From Aquilaria yunnanensis (taxonomy: Eukaryota; Streptophyta; Magnoliopsida; Malvales; Thymelaeaceae), in contig CM077598.1 of NCBI GenBank assembly GCA_039654915.1, positions 75,854,041 through 75,918,040 on the forward strand: DNA of 64,000 nt, in the 5' to 3' direction. Within the stretch, counting starts at the first letter, position 1, and each line of letters begins with the position of its first letter. Both the position numbers and the translations under genes were made by a program. This document shows positions 10,128-21,746 of the stretch, piece after piece. The notes beneath the pieces are model-generated. The model saw only the letters and a list, made by a program, of their open reading frames with translations, did no database searches and was not told where the DNA came from.

Positions 10128-13100
10128 TGTTACCACCTCTACAAATGGGAAAATTACAGTATAAAGGCATAATGGTTATAAACCATTATATAGCATAATT
10201 TTCACCATAGTGAATGAAATATGAGGAGTAAAGTGAATAATCTACACCCCCGTAAAAGATTACAATGTTTACTTGGTACTAAAGGAAGCCCTAAAGGATT
10301 GCTTGTTTTACAAGTGATCTATGGGTCTTATTGCAAGATTTCAAGACTTGGGTACTCTATTGTACAACTCTAAAAGAGAGATTTGGAAGGATTTGAATTG
10401 TACCAAAGCAATTTTTGGAGGCTGAATTGCATAAAGGAAAGAAAAGCCATTATTCAAGAACCTAGGACAACTAAGTGTACAATTGTTCACAAAAATAACT
10501 TAAGGATGGGATGATTTTTGACAAGAGACAAGGGTCACCATTTCTAGCATTATCCCAGCCTTTTATTTCTAGATTCTAAGGTCAAAAAGGTGGGCTAAAA
10601 ATTAGCCAAAAATTCTTTGCTTAAGATATACTTATAGTGACCTAAGTGAAGGTTAAGGTTAAAGTAATCAAGTCAAGTAAAATATCTTGATTTCTTGCCA
10701 TTTCCTGCCCATTTTCATTCCCCACTAGGCACAACCTATTCCTTAGCTCCTCCATAAGCTTCCATAGCCACCATAGCTCAATCTCGCAAGAAATCACAAA
10801 GGAAGGCAATCAGATGCAACAAAAAAGAGAAAAACCCTAGTTTTCGGGTTTGTTGTGTACCTCTTGAAGATTTTAGCCTTCACAGCTTAGGTAAGGGTTT
10901 TATCTTCATGTTTCATGGTTGTTTACTATCTTAAGATGATGATCAAGTATCCATGAAGCTATGACCATGCATGGAAGAGAGCAAAAAGCTCAAGGAATGA
11001 AGTTTGGGTTAAGGGGGGGTGCATGAATAAGATTCCAGCCTTATTGTTTTTCATGCACTAAGATGGAAGTGTTTACAGGGATTTTTAGAGCCAAAGTTAG
11101 TACTAACTAGGTGATGGCTTTCGGGAGCCAAACAGCGCAACGGAATTTAACCAAAACCCTCTAGAATCAAACTGAAACGGGGTAAACCGGAAGTTAAAAA
11201 ATTTTATATGTAATTTTCGGTTGAGATCTCTCACTAAACTGTAGAGTCGAATCACAAAACCTGAACAGTTGACGTTTTCAGGCTCTCTATGGTATCCACA
11301 CGAGCCTCTCGGGATCACCACGCTTCCACCACATCCCGACAGATACGTTTCTCTTGCGCTCGCAGTGCTAGCTTGCGGCCTCCAAGGAATTGCAAGAGAA
11401 GAGTGTGGCTGTCCCTTTGGGAGGCTAGGGCAAGGAGACCTGCGAATTTCTCGCTAGAAGTTGTATTTATAGTGAGACTCAACTTCCAGGCCAAATAGGT
11501 TTCAAAGCCCTAATCCAATTAGGCTTTAATTTCAGGCTTAATAATGGCTCAACTATTGGGCCCATTATTAATACAAAATTATTGTGAAACCAAAACCAAA
11601 ATTATTAGCCCATGAACTCTAATGATCCAAATAGCTCTATGTGTGTGACCCAATAGGCTCTTACCACGTTGGCAATGATCATAAATCACATTTATGATCA
11701 TAAGCAATGAGCGGTGTCTAGCAACACATCATTGCTACCCAAGTGACAAGATTGTTGATGATTCGACTAAACCTTTATGATCATCATCGATATATGCCAT
11801 TGTCCCTTTGTCCAAGATATCAAGACTAAGCACGAGACATGGAATGTGTCACTCTCGTATAGCCCAATCTTTGGTTTCTTGATTACCAAGTAGACCAACT
11901 TAAAATGATGACATTGATATCGTATATCAACTCATCCAGGCATGGCCATGCATTTTTCTAAGTCTTACTCTATCAAGGGCCCCGAAGATATCACTCCCGT
12001 TATATAGGAGGGACAAATCCCATCTTGATCATACAAATCCCTCCGCATGATATGTGACATACCCAATGACCTCCTTCAAGTTCACTCAGTTACGAGCAAC
12101 AAAGGAAAGTATCAAAGTATGTGACTCACATGTAGGGAACCTTGATGATCTTAGGTCGAAGGACTACATATACCATGATCACTATGAGAATCACTTATGA
12201 CACTCATATAACGATCCATGTAGTGTCCTCATGGTGGGTCGGTCCAGTACACAAGTTCTCTAACTTGTACCCATATGTAGACTATATATCTCATATTAGT
12301 GTCCACATATGCTAGTTGTTATGTATTATTGCAACCCGCTCCACAATAATACTAGACCAGGGATGTTTAAGAATATCATTATTCTAGGGTTACAATTATG
12401 TTTGTTAAGTTATGCAGAAACAGAACAACAAACATAATTGCTGGATTAATGCCTTAATAAAATATCATGACTCAATGTGCAAAAATACAATCATCTCATG
12501 ATTGGCTTTTGGGCACAACACTAACACTAAGACCAATTAACCTCCTAAGACCAAGCATTAGCTTGAGGAGGGCTGCCATAGTGATTACATATTGTTTATT
12601 TGATTGTTTATGTACTAACCCTAATGATGTATTACTGCCCGCATTGCATTTGATTGTGTTCTGTTTATTTGTTCATTTGGATAGCTATATTTTTTTATAT
12701 GTGCTTTGTTTTTGTGTATTTATGTCTTTTTATTTCAAGTATGTTTCTGGGAATTCAAGGTTCGAATGATAAGCCCTTACTAAGTTTCTTTAAAGAGACT
12801 TACCCTCTTTTTGTCCATTTCAGGAGCACCTGAAAGAGAGCAATCAAAATAATAGTTGTCGTGTTAATTTCTATGTGAACTTTTAGGTATATTAACCGCC
12901 ATATGTTTAGTTATAAGCTGGAAATTCTCATGATTTTGGGAGCACATTAGCTATTTTTAGTAATGGTACTTTCTGCCTTACGCAGCAGCTGGTCCCGTCA
13001 AGTTTCTAAAGTGCTTAGTGTTTTTAAAGTTCTCCAAGAAGCTTAGTTTACATATTAACTAAGTTATTATCATGTATGTGGTGCATCAATGCATGTAAAT

Positions 13101-14030
13101 GATCTGGGTATGTTGTATGTGTAGTGTGAGAAGGATAGATGGATCAACGGAGTGTGGTTTGAAGTGTGTATACAATGCTGTCCATATGGTGTTTATGGGC
13201 TATTTTGATGATATTTTTATGAATGATTGTTAGAAGGAATCTAAATTCAGGGGAATGGTTTTCCCATGTGTGTAAAACATATATGGATACTATCAAATGG
13301 GTTTTGCACCTGGAAATGAAGTGTATGAATATTATGAAATTTTGTATGGGCACAATGGTCAATAGTGGCTAAAATTTGGTACCCTGTACTCTAGCAGCCA
13401 TAACTTTCTGTACATAAAGAATTTCGCTACAAAATTTTGACCACACTTAGAAAGCTTCAAGAGGAATAACTTGGACTTCGAATCACTGGATTTGGTGCCC
13501 TGTAGCCGGAGTTATGGGCTGTCAAAATTGGCTGAGTTTGCTGAGTACTGTTCATATGGTCATTTTTACCTGGTTAAGTGTAAGGTCCATAATTGTAAAC
13601 TTAGATGGATTTAATGTCTCAAACCTTTTTCCCTATCAAGGTTTAAGGGTACTAAAGGGTTTAAAATCTTTAGGGCGTAGGGGAACATGGGTAGAATTTG
13701 AGTTGGACATACTGTGAGAGTTTGAAAAAAAAAAAGATGCGTACCAGTAGCATCATGTGTGTGTATGATTGTAGAAGCACTTGGGGATTTTACTCAAATT
13801 TCATATTGGCCAGGAATAAAGAATTTCATTGTCATCATTACTTCTAGATGAAATTGTATGTGAATATGTGTGTGATGGTTGGACCAATATACACATATTT
13901 ACATAATGACCAAGAAGGCCACTTGGGGAAACATAGTGCACATGTTCTGCTTGGCCTGCAGGACATGGACTGCCTGGGGCTTGAGCTCACTAAAATTGAT
14001 CATTTTATTTAAATACTCAGAGTGGTACCA
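10128..14030 (+). repeat. 5' LTR of TekB-2 (2,483 bp without insertion)
   Basis: Begins TGTTACCACC and ends GTGGTACCA, six bases before the primer-binding site. It contains the solo CopA-2 LTR. With that and its duplication removed the length is 2,483 bp, the same as the TekB-1 solo LTR in opposite orientation at 4261-8163. An open frame at 12467-12769 is only LTR sequence and is not a gene. Confidence 0.9.
11112..12526 (-). repeat. CopA-2, solo copia LTR (1,415 bp)
   Basis: Minus-strand solo LTR in the TekB-2 5' LTR. Flanks are CTAGG (11107-11111) and CTAAG (12527-12531), a target duplication with one change. Removing it rejoins TekB sequence that is continuous in TekB-1 around 5700-5740. 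Confidence 0.9.
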
Positions 14031-14036
14031 AGAAGT

Positions 14037-14054
14037 TGGTATCAGAGCATGGTT
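14037..14054 (+). other. Primer-binding site of TekB-2
   Basis: TGGTATCAGAGCATGG, six bases after the LTR end. TGGTATCAGAGC is the well-known complement of plant initiator methionine tRNA used by many copia and chromovirus elements. Confidence 0.9.
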
Positions 14055-14201
14055 TGGATTGGAGTTGCACATAGTTCCATCATGCATGCACATAGTTACA
14101 TACATAGAACTTAGTTAGGTTAGCTGCTAGTGTTAAGTACCTAATGTGCTGTATATATGGTGCTCTTTTATTGATCATGAAACAGGAAAATAGCAGCCAG
14201 A

Positions 14202-15603
14202 ATGAGAGGGGATCAGAGACCCTTAAGACCTCCTATTGAGCAAATATAGGGCAATAGAATTGGAAGTGGTGTACAAGAGCAGCCATCTGTTCAGGTAGTG
14301 GAAAACCTAGCACCTAAAATGAACATACCACAACTGTGGGTCAAACTACAAAGAAATCTGGCCCAAGTAAATGAAAACTTAGTAAGGCTATTGCAAGCTC
14401 AACAACAAGCAGTCCAATTAGCACAACCATTACCACAAGAGTAGAACCAGGAAGTTGTTAGGAACAACCCAATGAATGTTCCTTCTGAAAGAAATGAAGA
14501 TGAAGAATTTAAGGAAGATGAGGATAGAAGACATCCCAGAGGCAGAAGAATCAAGTCTGAGGTTGGCCAAGTGTCAAGGGCCAATCACTGAAGCTAGGAA
14601 CCTTAGTGAAATGAGAGAAAGAATGAGGCCTAGAGAGCATCAAGAGTCTGAAGGATCACACAGGTCTAGGAGGCATAGAGCTGAAGATCTTGAGGGCTCT
14701 GATGATGTTAGATTGTTGGAGAGGGTTCAAGGCATAAGACCTCCACAATTTGATGGCAGAGCTAGACCGGAGAAAGCTGAGGAGTGGCTAAGATTCATTG
14801 AGAAGATGTTTGAGAGGATGCATTTGAGCCCAACAAAGAAAGTATCTTTGGCTACCTACAATCTTGTAGGTAGTGCAGAAATGTGGTGGAGAAGTGTTAG
14901 AGATAGATAAGCTGCCCAAAGAGGCAGAAGAGTAGATCATGAGCTAGTGATGACATGGTCTAAATTTACAAGGATGTTCAAAGACCAGTAAGTAAGTGAT
15001 GCCATCAAAGACCTAAAACAGGCTGAGTTTGATGCACTAAAACATGACAATCTCAATGTATTGGAATACGAACACAAGTTCAACCAACTTGTGAGGTATG
15101 CACCACAATACCACGGGTTGGAAGAACTTAAAGCAAAGAGGTTTGTCAGACGTCTAAGACCTGATATCAGGAGAGCTGTTAGGCCTCTCAACGCCATTAC
15201 CTATCATGATGCTGTTCAGAAGGTTTTACTAGTGGAACAGGAAGAGTATGAAAGTAAATGGTTTCCTAGTGGACTAGGAGAGACTAACCAGGCTGGAAGG
15301 CTATAGAAGCCAATGAAAGGTGAGGACACTGCCAAGTTTGGAAAACCTAATATGGATGGCAAGGGCAAGAGTAAGTTTGTTGGCCCAAGGTGTCCTCGAT
15401 GCAAGAAATTCCATGGCAAGAAGCCATGTTACTTTGAGACACAAGCTTGTCTTAGATGTGGTGCTTTGGATCACTGGATCAAAGATTGCCCTTTGGTCCA
15501 AAGAAGAGTGCAAGATGAGCAAGGCCAGAATATGCCTAATATGCCAGCTGTCAGAGATGTTCAGCCAAGAGGTGCTCCAACAGTACCAAGGCCACAAGTG
15601 TAG
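14202..15603 (+). pseudogene. gag of TekB-2
   Basis: Starts at ATG 14202 with a proline-rich leader and meets a TAG after 15 codons. The retrotransposon gag domain is clear from about 14735 to 15200 (PPQFDGRARPEKAEEWL, then SAEMWW, then the segment ending RRLRPD). A CCHC zinc knuckle follows at about 15448-15490 (CLRCGALDHWIKDC), with a second cysteine-rich motif just before it (CPRCKKFHGKKPC). Stops at 14247 and near 14908 and 15304, plus a few others, break it into pieces. Its role would be to form the particle and bind the RNA. Confidence 0.85.
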
Positions 15604-16129
15604 AGAGCTGGAAGAGTAAGTGTCCATTGTGTCTAGGAAGTTAGCTAAATCTGTGAAATTGCCTATTGAATTCATGCCTAACATATCATTAATAAGAACA
15701 GCAGGTAGTCAGTGTCTTTTCACGAATGAACTAGCTAAGGACTATGAGCTAGAAGTAGGAAAGACTAAGATTATGACTCATTTGCTAGTGTTGAATATTC
15801 CACAATATTATATTGTTTTGGGTATGAACTGGTTGGCTATGTATGGTATAAAGATTGATTGTGTTAAAAGAGAAATCACATTGCCTAGTAATGAAGTGCA
15901 TGCATTAGTGAATTCTAAGGAATTAGCGTATGAAATGCATGGCATGGAACTAGAAGTGTTAGAAGAGATGCCTGTGATTTCTGAAGATGAATATTATGGA
16001 TTGAATGATGTTGAAATTGAAGAAGAAGTTAGTAGGATACTTGTAGTGAAAGATTATCCACAAGTCTTTCCTAAAGATTTGCCAGGTATTCCTCCTCCAA
16101 GAGAGATTGAATTTGAGATTAAACTATAG
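15604..16129 (+). pseudogene. Protease region of TekB-2, active site deleted
   Basis: The segment after the zinc knuckle reads as the downstream half of an aspartic protease (SRKLAKSVKLP, then YYIVLGMNWL). The conserved strand with the catalytic Asp-Ser/Thr-Gly that should come before SRKLAK is absent: gag sequence (RAGR) is joined to it within about 20 bases. I read this as an internal deletion of some tens of codons. The connector to RT (VFPKDLPGIPPPREIEFEI) is intact and ends at a stop near 16127. Confidence 0.75.
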
Positions 16130-17599
16130 TCTAGAGCTACACCAGTATCCATACCACCTTATAGAATGCTAATCGCAGAGATGACTAAGCTCAAGAAATT
16201 ACTTGATGAACTACTTGGAAAAGGGTTCATAAGACCAAGTGTTTCACCATGGGGAGCTCCAGTTCTCTTTGTGAAAAAGAAGGATGGATCTTTAAGAATG
16301 TGCATTGACTACAGAAAGCTAAATGCTATGACCATCAAGAACAAGTATCCACTCCCTAGGATTGAGGATCAATTTGATCAACCCAAGGGAGTAAAGATCG
16401 TCTCTAAGATTGATTTGAGATATGGGTACTTTCAGGTAAGGATAAAAGAGGAGGATATACCTAAGACAGCATTTAGAACAAGATATGGACATTATAACTA
16501 CACAGTTATGCCCTTAGGCTTGACTAACGCCCCTGCTGCATTCATGGACTTAATGAACCGTGTGTTCAGACCATAGTTGGACAAGTTTGTAGTGGTGTTC
16601 ATTGACGACATCTTAGTGTATTTCAAGGATGAAAGTGAACATGAGCATCACTTAAGAATTATCTTGAACACACTATTAGACAATCAGCTATATGCTAAAT
16701 TTTCTAAGTGCCAATTTTGGTTTAAGGAAGTTTCTTTCCTGGGACACATCTTTGATGCCCAAGGCCTTAGAGCAAACCCTGAAAAGGTTAAGGCTGTGCA
16801 AAAGTGGGAAAGACCTAAGACTGTAAAAGAAATCAGAAGCTTCCTAGGATTAGTAGGCTATTATAGGAGATTTGTATCAAAATTCTCCATGATTGTCTTA
16901 GTTATTACTCAACTAACCAAGAAGGGTCAAAAGTTTGAGTGGACTAAAAAATGTGAAAAGAGCTGTCAGGAGTTAAAGGGCAAGCTAATTCAAGCTCCAG
17001 TGTTAATCCTACCAGATCCAAGTAAGCCTTATATTATTTATACAGATGCATGTAGATCTGGTTTAGGATGTGTGTTAATGCAAGAAAGGAATGTGATTGC
17101 TTATGGGTTAAGGCAATTGAGACCTCAAGAGCAAAATTACCCTACCCATGACCTAGAGGTTGCTGCAGTGATCTTTTCCTTAAAACAATGGAGGCATTAT
17201 CTAATGGGAAACTCATTTGTGATATACACTGACCAAAAAAGCCTAAAGTACTTATTCACTCAGAAAGAGTTGAACATGAGAGAAAGAAGATGGTTGGAGT
17301 ATATTAAAGACTATGACTGTAGTATTGAGTATACAGAAGGCAAAGGCAGTCTAGTGGCAGATGCCTTGAGTAGGAAATACACTGGGTTGCTAAAAGGTGG
17401 ATCTTCGACAGATGCGAATGAGGAGAATAGTTTTCTATGCCTTTGGCATAAGTGGCAACAGTGGGAAGGAGCACAAGTGAATATGTTAACTATTCAGTCT
17501 GGGTGGATTGAGGTGATAAATAAGACACAAGAAGTAGACCCAAATCTGAAGAAGATTTCTAGAGAAGACAAAGGGTCATTGTATGAATCCTTTACCTAG
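16130..17599 (+). pseudogene. Reverse transcriptase and RNase H of TekB-2
   Basis: RT landmarks in order are [21 protein letters not shown], the [13 protein letters not shown] segment, [12 protein letters not shown] with [13 protein letters not shown], and the active-site FIDDILVY near 16598. RNase H follows, with YTDACRSG near 17040, [11 protein letters not shown] and DQKSLKYLF, ending VADALSRK near 17380. A single TAG at 16574-16576 splits RT just before the active site; otherwise 16166-17599 is open. This polyprotein segment would copy the element RNA into DNA. It is the best preserved part of TekB-2. Confidence 0.9.
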
Positions 17600-17779
17600 A
17601 AGGAAGGATTATTGCACTTCAAGGATAGAATATATGTGCCTAGTGAGCAAGAACTCAAAAATGAGATACTTGAGGAAGCTCACACTAGTAAACTAAATAT
17701 CCATCCTGGAAGTGAGAAGATGTACAAAGACTTGAAAACACATTTCTGGTGGCCAAACATGAAGAAGGACATAGCCACA
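17600..17779 (+). pseudogene. Integrase N-terminus of TekB-2, truncated
   Basis: Starts after a TAG at 17597-17599. The histidine pair of the HHCC zinc domain is visible (EEAHTSKLNIHPG), followed by WWPNMKKDIA. The two cysteines and the catalytic core are missing because the TatC-2 LTR begins at 17780. Confidence 0.82.
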
Positions 17780-18568
17780 TGATGCCCGTCGGCATCTTCA
17801 TTGTAGAAGAGACTTACATCATGAGATTGCCTGAAACACTCAAAAGAACAGGGGTTAGGAGGTCCCTGGAGTGTGTTACGGGGGAGGAGCCTCCGACTCC
17901 CACGTCAGTATCTGGCAAGTGAAGAGTAGTGAATGGAGAGTAAAGATTAGAGTTCTCTTGAGAGTTCTGGCTCTGTCCTTACCAAGGTTGTTTCCCCAAG
18001 TATTTATAGGAGGACATTGGGAGAAGTCTATTTGACACAGCCCACTTAGATCATGACATGTGTTCGGCCAGATGCGGTCCGTACGTTAGAGGATGGGGAT
18101 CTCCACCTGGCGATAGGCCATTTTGGCTAGAAGTCAGGACCATGGAAGGCCTGTGGAGCAGGGGTGTGTGTGAGGTCTCTGTGTCATAGGCTCCTTAACC
18201 ATTTTTTTCGTGTTCACAAGACCCCTTCGGTGAAAGAGACCCCTCCGGGATATGAGAGCTTCTGGCCGAGGTTGCTCCAGTCACTCGGAAGGCCCCTCGG
18301 AACAGAGGATCCCCTTCGGAGGATGTTTTACCCTGCTGAGGATGGTGAGTCTACTCCTTCCGAAGTTGGTCAGGTCATCTTACCGATGGTGTTAGTGTAC
18401 CTTGTTGCCGAGGTCAGTCCCATTATTCCCCGAGGGTGATGGTGGATAACCGAGGTCAGGGGGTCAAGGATTCCGGACCCTCTTTTCCTGAGGTTGGTGC
18501 TCACATTCTTTGAGGATGGTGCTTCATCAAAGCTTGGGAGTTTGGAGGGTAATAGCCATTGGGTTTCA
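17780..18568 (-). repeat. 3' LTR of TatC-2 (789 bp)
   Basis: Left end TGATGCCCGTCGGCATC, right end GGGTTTCA, followed by the polypurine tract (18569-18584). It is homologous throughout to 58638-59424. In the sense direction (minus) a TATA box (CTATAAATAC, complement near 17999-18008) lies about 35 bp after a weakened G-box (GACATGTG on the plus strand near 18055). Confidence 0.88.
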
Positions 18569-18584
18569 CATGGCCCCCTCGGAA
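18569..18584 (-). other. Polypurine tract of TatC-2
   Basis: The minus strand reads CCGAGGGGGCCATG directly before the 3' LTR. It is the plus-strand DNA primer site and matches in place the tracts of TatC-3 and TatC-4. Confidence 0.7.
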
Positions 18585-18956
18585 GACCGAAGTTATATCT
18601 TCGGTTATTTGAGCAAATCATGGGAGTCTTCGTCGAAGGTGGTGATTAGCTCAGTTGTCATGACTGAATTTTTAGCTGAGGTTGTCTTCTTCAGAGGAAG
18701 TTTCGGCAATCTGAGATGCCTCTCCTAACCAAGGTAGCTCCTCTGGTACTCAAGTGGTTCTCCCAGTTTTTGGCTGAATTTTTGATGTCCCCGAAGTTAT
18801 TCCATCAGCCCGAGGTTGATATGCCCTTTCTTTGGGCTTGTGTCGTTTGTCAGTGAATCGTTATGTCTTCTAATCAGATAGGCAAGTCACTTTGACTATG
18901 CTTGCCTAGGCCTTTGTGCTGTCAGAAGGCGTGCCCTCGATTCCTGCACAGGTGAC

Positions 18957-19098
18957 ACATGTCACACGGTAATTCCGGGACAATTGTGTCGGTTACACCA
19001 ACCACGTCTCTTCACCTTCGATGGGTAATTATGGCGACGATTCACCTTTGAGGGTTAATTATGGCGACGATTCACCTACCCCCTTCGGCCTATATAAA
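18957..19098 (+). promoter_or_regulatory. Promoter of the opposite-strand gene, TatC-2
   Basis: A TATA box (TATATAAA, 19091-19098) lies about 310-330 bp before the first ATG. About 134 bp upstream of it is a decayed G-box (CACATG in GTGACACATGTCAC, 18957-18962) where TatC-3, -4 and -6 have CACGTG. Between 18569 and 18956 there is only GC-rich spacer. Confidence 0.65.
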
Positions 19099-19405
19099 CC
19101 TTCCTCTCCCTAGAGTTCCCACTTGCTTCCTTTTGCTTCCGCTTTGCTCTCGTTTGCTCTCAAGCTTTTCTCCCTTTTCTGCGCTGGTGTAAGCGACGGA
19201 GCAATTTTTTGGGAGTTTTTACGATGGCGTTCTTAAATCCCGACTTCGGCAAGTGCTTTGGTGGTTCTTTTTTCTGAAGTCCTTCGGTTTCTTGTGTTTC
19301 TATTTTTTCTATTGTTCCAAACTTGTCTCCTTCTTCCGAATTTGTTCTTCAGTATTGTTTCCTTCTTTTCTTTCCACCTTTCGAGGTTAGGTTTCCTTCT
19401 TCTGA

Positions 19406-19677
19406 ATGGCTTTCCCCATTACGCTGATGTCTGTCCAAACTGTCCCCGAGAGCTGGCTTCCTCTTAATTCTCATCCGAGTTGTACCACTTCAGAGAAATT
19501 AGTGAAGTGGACAACTAAATTCTTTCTTCCTTCTTACGCGGTTACTAGACTATCTAGGCTTGTCCTATTCAGTTACATGAATAACTCAGATGTGGTTATC
19601 GTCTTTCTGGCCCAACTGAAGGCCAGAATTCGGTTTCCTCCACCGAAAATGATTTGCGACTTCTGCCAATTTCATGG
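19406..19677 (+). pseudogene. Opposite-strand gene, exon 1 fragment, TatC-2
   Basis: Open from ATG 19406 (or ATG 19427, in the same frame, which aligns better with the start in other copies before PESW). It encodes the N-terminal part of the putative gypsy-type transposon domain up to CDFCQFHG. It is cut at 19677 by the LTR of TatD-2. The remainder of exon 1 and exons 2-3 are missing; the gene resumes in exon 4 at about 21146. Confidence 0.8.
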
Positions 19678-20484
19678 TGATAGCCGAAGAGCTACTGCCC
19701 TGGTCACCTAAGGACCCCAGAAAGGAGGGAGTCAGACACCTGAGGTACACGACCTCGGTAGCCCACCAATACCAACCTCGGGAAACTAGGATATCGCCTC
19801 CCTCGGGAGGATGACCGAACTAACTTCGGAGCCAGGGAATACCCCCAAGTACCAGTCTGACTCCGGGAAAAGGCCCCTCACTTCGAAGGGAGACATCAAC
19901 CAAGGGGACCACAGAGGTACGGCAGGAGCCATCAAGGAGTCTCTGACATTCCGCCAGCACACCCTGCACGCTGCCCTCATATGCACTCTGACACGCCGCC
20001 GCTGTCCACGTCCTGAAGTACGGATGACATCCGTCCATACACGTGTCACAATCCGAAGGGCTCACCCCCTCTTATATATATCAGGGAGGCTGGATCTCTC
20101 TAGAAGGGCTCTCCGCCCTGAATCCTCTCCTTTCAGCCCCCAAGAAAACACGACAGGCTAGAGTCTCTTGTGCTTACTACTCCCTATCCCCCTCTCAAAG
20201 CACTGACTTGGGCGTCGGAGGCTCCTCCTCGGAACAAGATTCTGGGTACCTCCTAACCCCTGTTTTCTGAGTGTTTCAGGCAGGTCCTCCTGAGGAATCC
20301 CCATTTCGGGCTCTCTCCCATACCGGAAGTCCTTCTCGGCCTCACCGTGCCTGCCACACGAAGATGTTGCCAGCCATCACAGGTGATCCACACAGAGCAC
20401 CTTCTGTCGGGACTCACCTGCACCTCCTGAAGTACCTGCCGCACTCACCACGACACTTAGTGGAGATGATGCTGATGGGCATCA
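19678..20484 (+). repeat. 5' LTR of TatD-2 (807 bp)
   Basis: From TGATAGCCGAAGAGC to GATGGGCATCA. It is related to but diverged from the TatD-1/-3 LTR. A G-box (CACGTG, 20040-20045) lies 33 bp upstream of a TATA box (TATATATA, 20073-20080), the same layout as in the other Tat LTRs. Confidence 0.85.
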
Positions 20485-20502
20485 TTTGGCGCCGTCTGTG
20501 GG
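20485..20502 (+). other. Primer-binding site of TatD-2
   Basis: TTTGGCGCCGTCTGTGGG starts immediately after the LTR and is the best preserved copy of this site in the window. Confidence 0.85.
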
Positions 20503-21143
20503 AAACACTCCCAAGTCGTCGTTGTTGAAACTCAGCGTTCTAAGGACAAGGGAGTTTTGAGGTCCCCGTCCGCGCCAAAGGTTCAACCGGCAACTGAACA
20601 ATTGCAGCAGAGACTTCCCTGCCCGAGGATGAATGTCCCCTGACTATTACCATGGTGTTCCTGTGCAAGTTACCACGCTCTGTCGTGGCCGAAATGATGC
20701 AGTAGTTAGACCGAAGATGGCCGCATCCAAATTCGAGCCGAAGGCCCTCCTCATCAGTACCTCGTCGGGAGAAAAATCCCATGTCAACTCACAGGAGTTT
20801 GGGGAAGCGGAGATTAACGAGATGAGTCCTCGACGGGAAGCATACCCCTCGGAATGCGACCTACAGGAAAAACATGATCAAGATGACCCAGACCTCCTCG
20901 TCGAAGGAGTTCTGCACCTGAAGAAGAGTCGTCGTCTCCTCGGCAACAAAGTCAGATACCCATTGCCCCAAAAGGCCATCTATGCCTTGGTACTTGCAGG
21001 CAGAAGGCTGCGACTCTACTTCCAACGACACACTATCACTGTCTGGAGTGACCTGCCTCTGCACAATGTCATGAAAAAGAGTAGAGCATTCGGGAAGACT
21101 ATCAAAATGGTGCATTGAACTCAGAGAGTACTACATCACGTGT
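20503..21143 (+). pseudogene. Gag leader fused to RNase H, TatD-2
   Basis: Gag leader from the primer site to about 20940 (includes DEMSPRREAY-like and basic segments), then RNase H sequence (VRYPLPQKAIYALVLAGRRLR). The reading frame is open from 20633 through the junction to 21118, so in this copy the fusion is a single frame of 161 codons. Gag core, protease and RT are absent. It ends where TatC-2 exon 4 resumes. Confidence 0.75.
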
Positions 21144-21145
21144 GA

Positions 21146-21746
21146 TAGCCAAGGAACTTTTGGCTAGGTTTGTCATTAAGTATAGCGAGCTAAATAAAAT
21201 AGCCAAGGAGGACCTGGGCAATTTTCCGGAGGAGATGCTCAAAAGCCAAGGGGAGCTTATCCAAGACTTCTCTGTGAAGATGTCAGACCTCGGAGCAAGG
21301 TTGGTAGCCATGACATTGGCCAACGAGATTCTGTCCAAGTGGGGAAGGCCTTCGCTCTCAACTCTAAGCTTCAGGCCGAGGTCGAGAGGTTGAAGAATGA
21401 GGGAAAGAAGAAGAAGAACAAGCTAGAGAGGGAGATCATGGAGCTTCGAAAAGATCTGGAGGATTTGGACGTGGAGAAGGCTAAGTCTGACCAAGCAACC
21501 AAAAGGTCTTATCAGGACAGCTTCTGCCTCGCCCGTCACCAAGTCATATCAAGATTTCCAGATCTCGACCTCTCCTTCTTGGTGGCCCTGGAGATCCTCG
21601 AAAGGCCATCTTGGCAGTGGTCCAAGGCAGAGTTCCTCAACCTCCCTGCTCTTCCACCTTCGATTCCCAAATCTACTGATAAAGATTCCGAAGGCGTGGA
21701 GGCCGGAGATGGTGAGGAACTGGTGGATGCCCAGGATTGCCAATAG
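21146..21746 (+). pseudogene. Opposite-strand gene, exon 4 fragment, TatC-2
   Basis: Coiled-coil tail: a long Lys/Glu-rich stretch, then the conserved CLARHQV segment, ending in an acidic tail with a stop at 21744-21746. A frameshift near 21340-21390 breaks it. A poly(A) signal AATAAA is at 21805-21810, about 60 bp past the stop. The start of the exon is lost at the TatD-2 junction. Confidence 0.75.

Larger units (their letters stand above)
10128..17779 (+). mobile_element. TekB-2, Tekay-like Ty3/gypsy chromovirus, 3' end missing
   Basis: Plus-strand element with 5' LTR (10128-14030), primer-binding site, gag, protease, RT, RNase H and the start of integrase. It is cut at 17779 by the LTR of TatC-2. 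The rest of integrase, any chromodomain and the 3' LTR are not found on the far side of TatC-2, so they were lost by deletion. Assignment to the Tekay/Del group rests on the style of the RT and RNase H sequence, the methionine-tRNA-type primer site and the long LTR; the chromodomain that would prove it is absent. It sits in an intron of the TatC-1 opposite-strand gene. Confidence 0.82.
19678..21143 (+). mobile_element. TatD-2, plus-strand deletion-derived Tat element, right side lost
   Basis: 5' LTR (19678-20484), primer-binding site, gag leader and RNase H in plus orientation, inserted in exon 1 of the TatC-2 opposite-strand gene (left target copy CATGG, which is what other copies have next). 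At about 21143 it joins directly to exon 4 of the same gene. Integrase, 3' LTR and the intervening exons were deleted together. Its internal region repeats the TatD gag-leader/RNase H junction. Confidence 0.8.

Noticed and set aside
12467..12769. Open frame of 100 codons with hydrophobic residues
   Set aside because: It spans the CopA-2/TekB border, and its sequence is LTR DNA found without that frame in TekB-1 and TekB-3.
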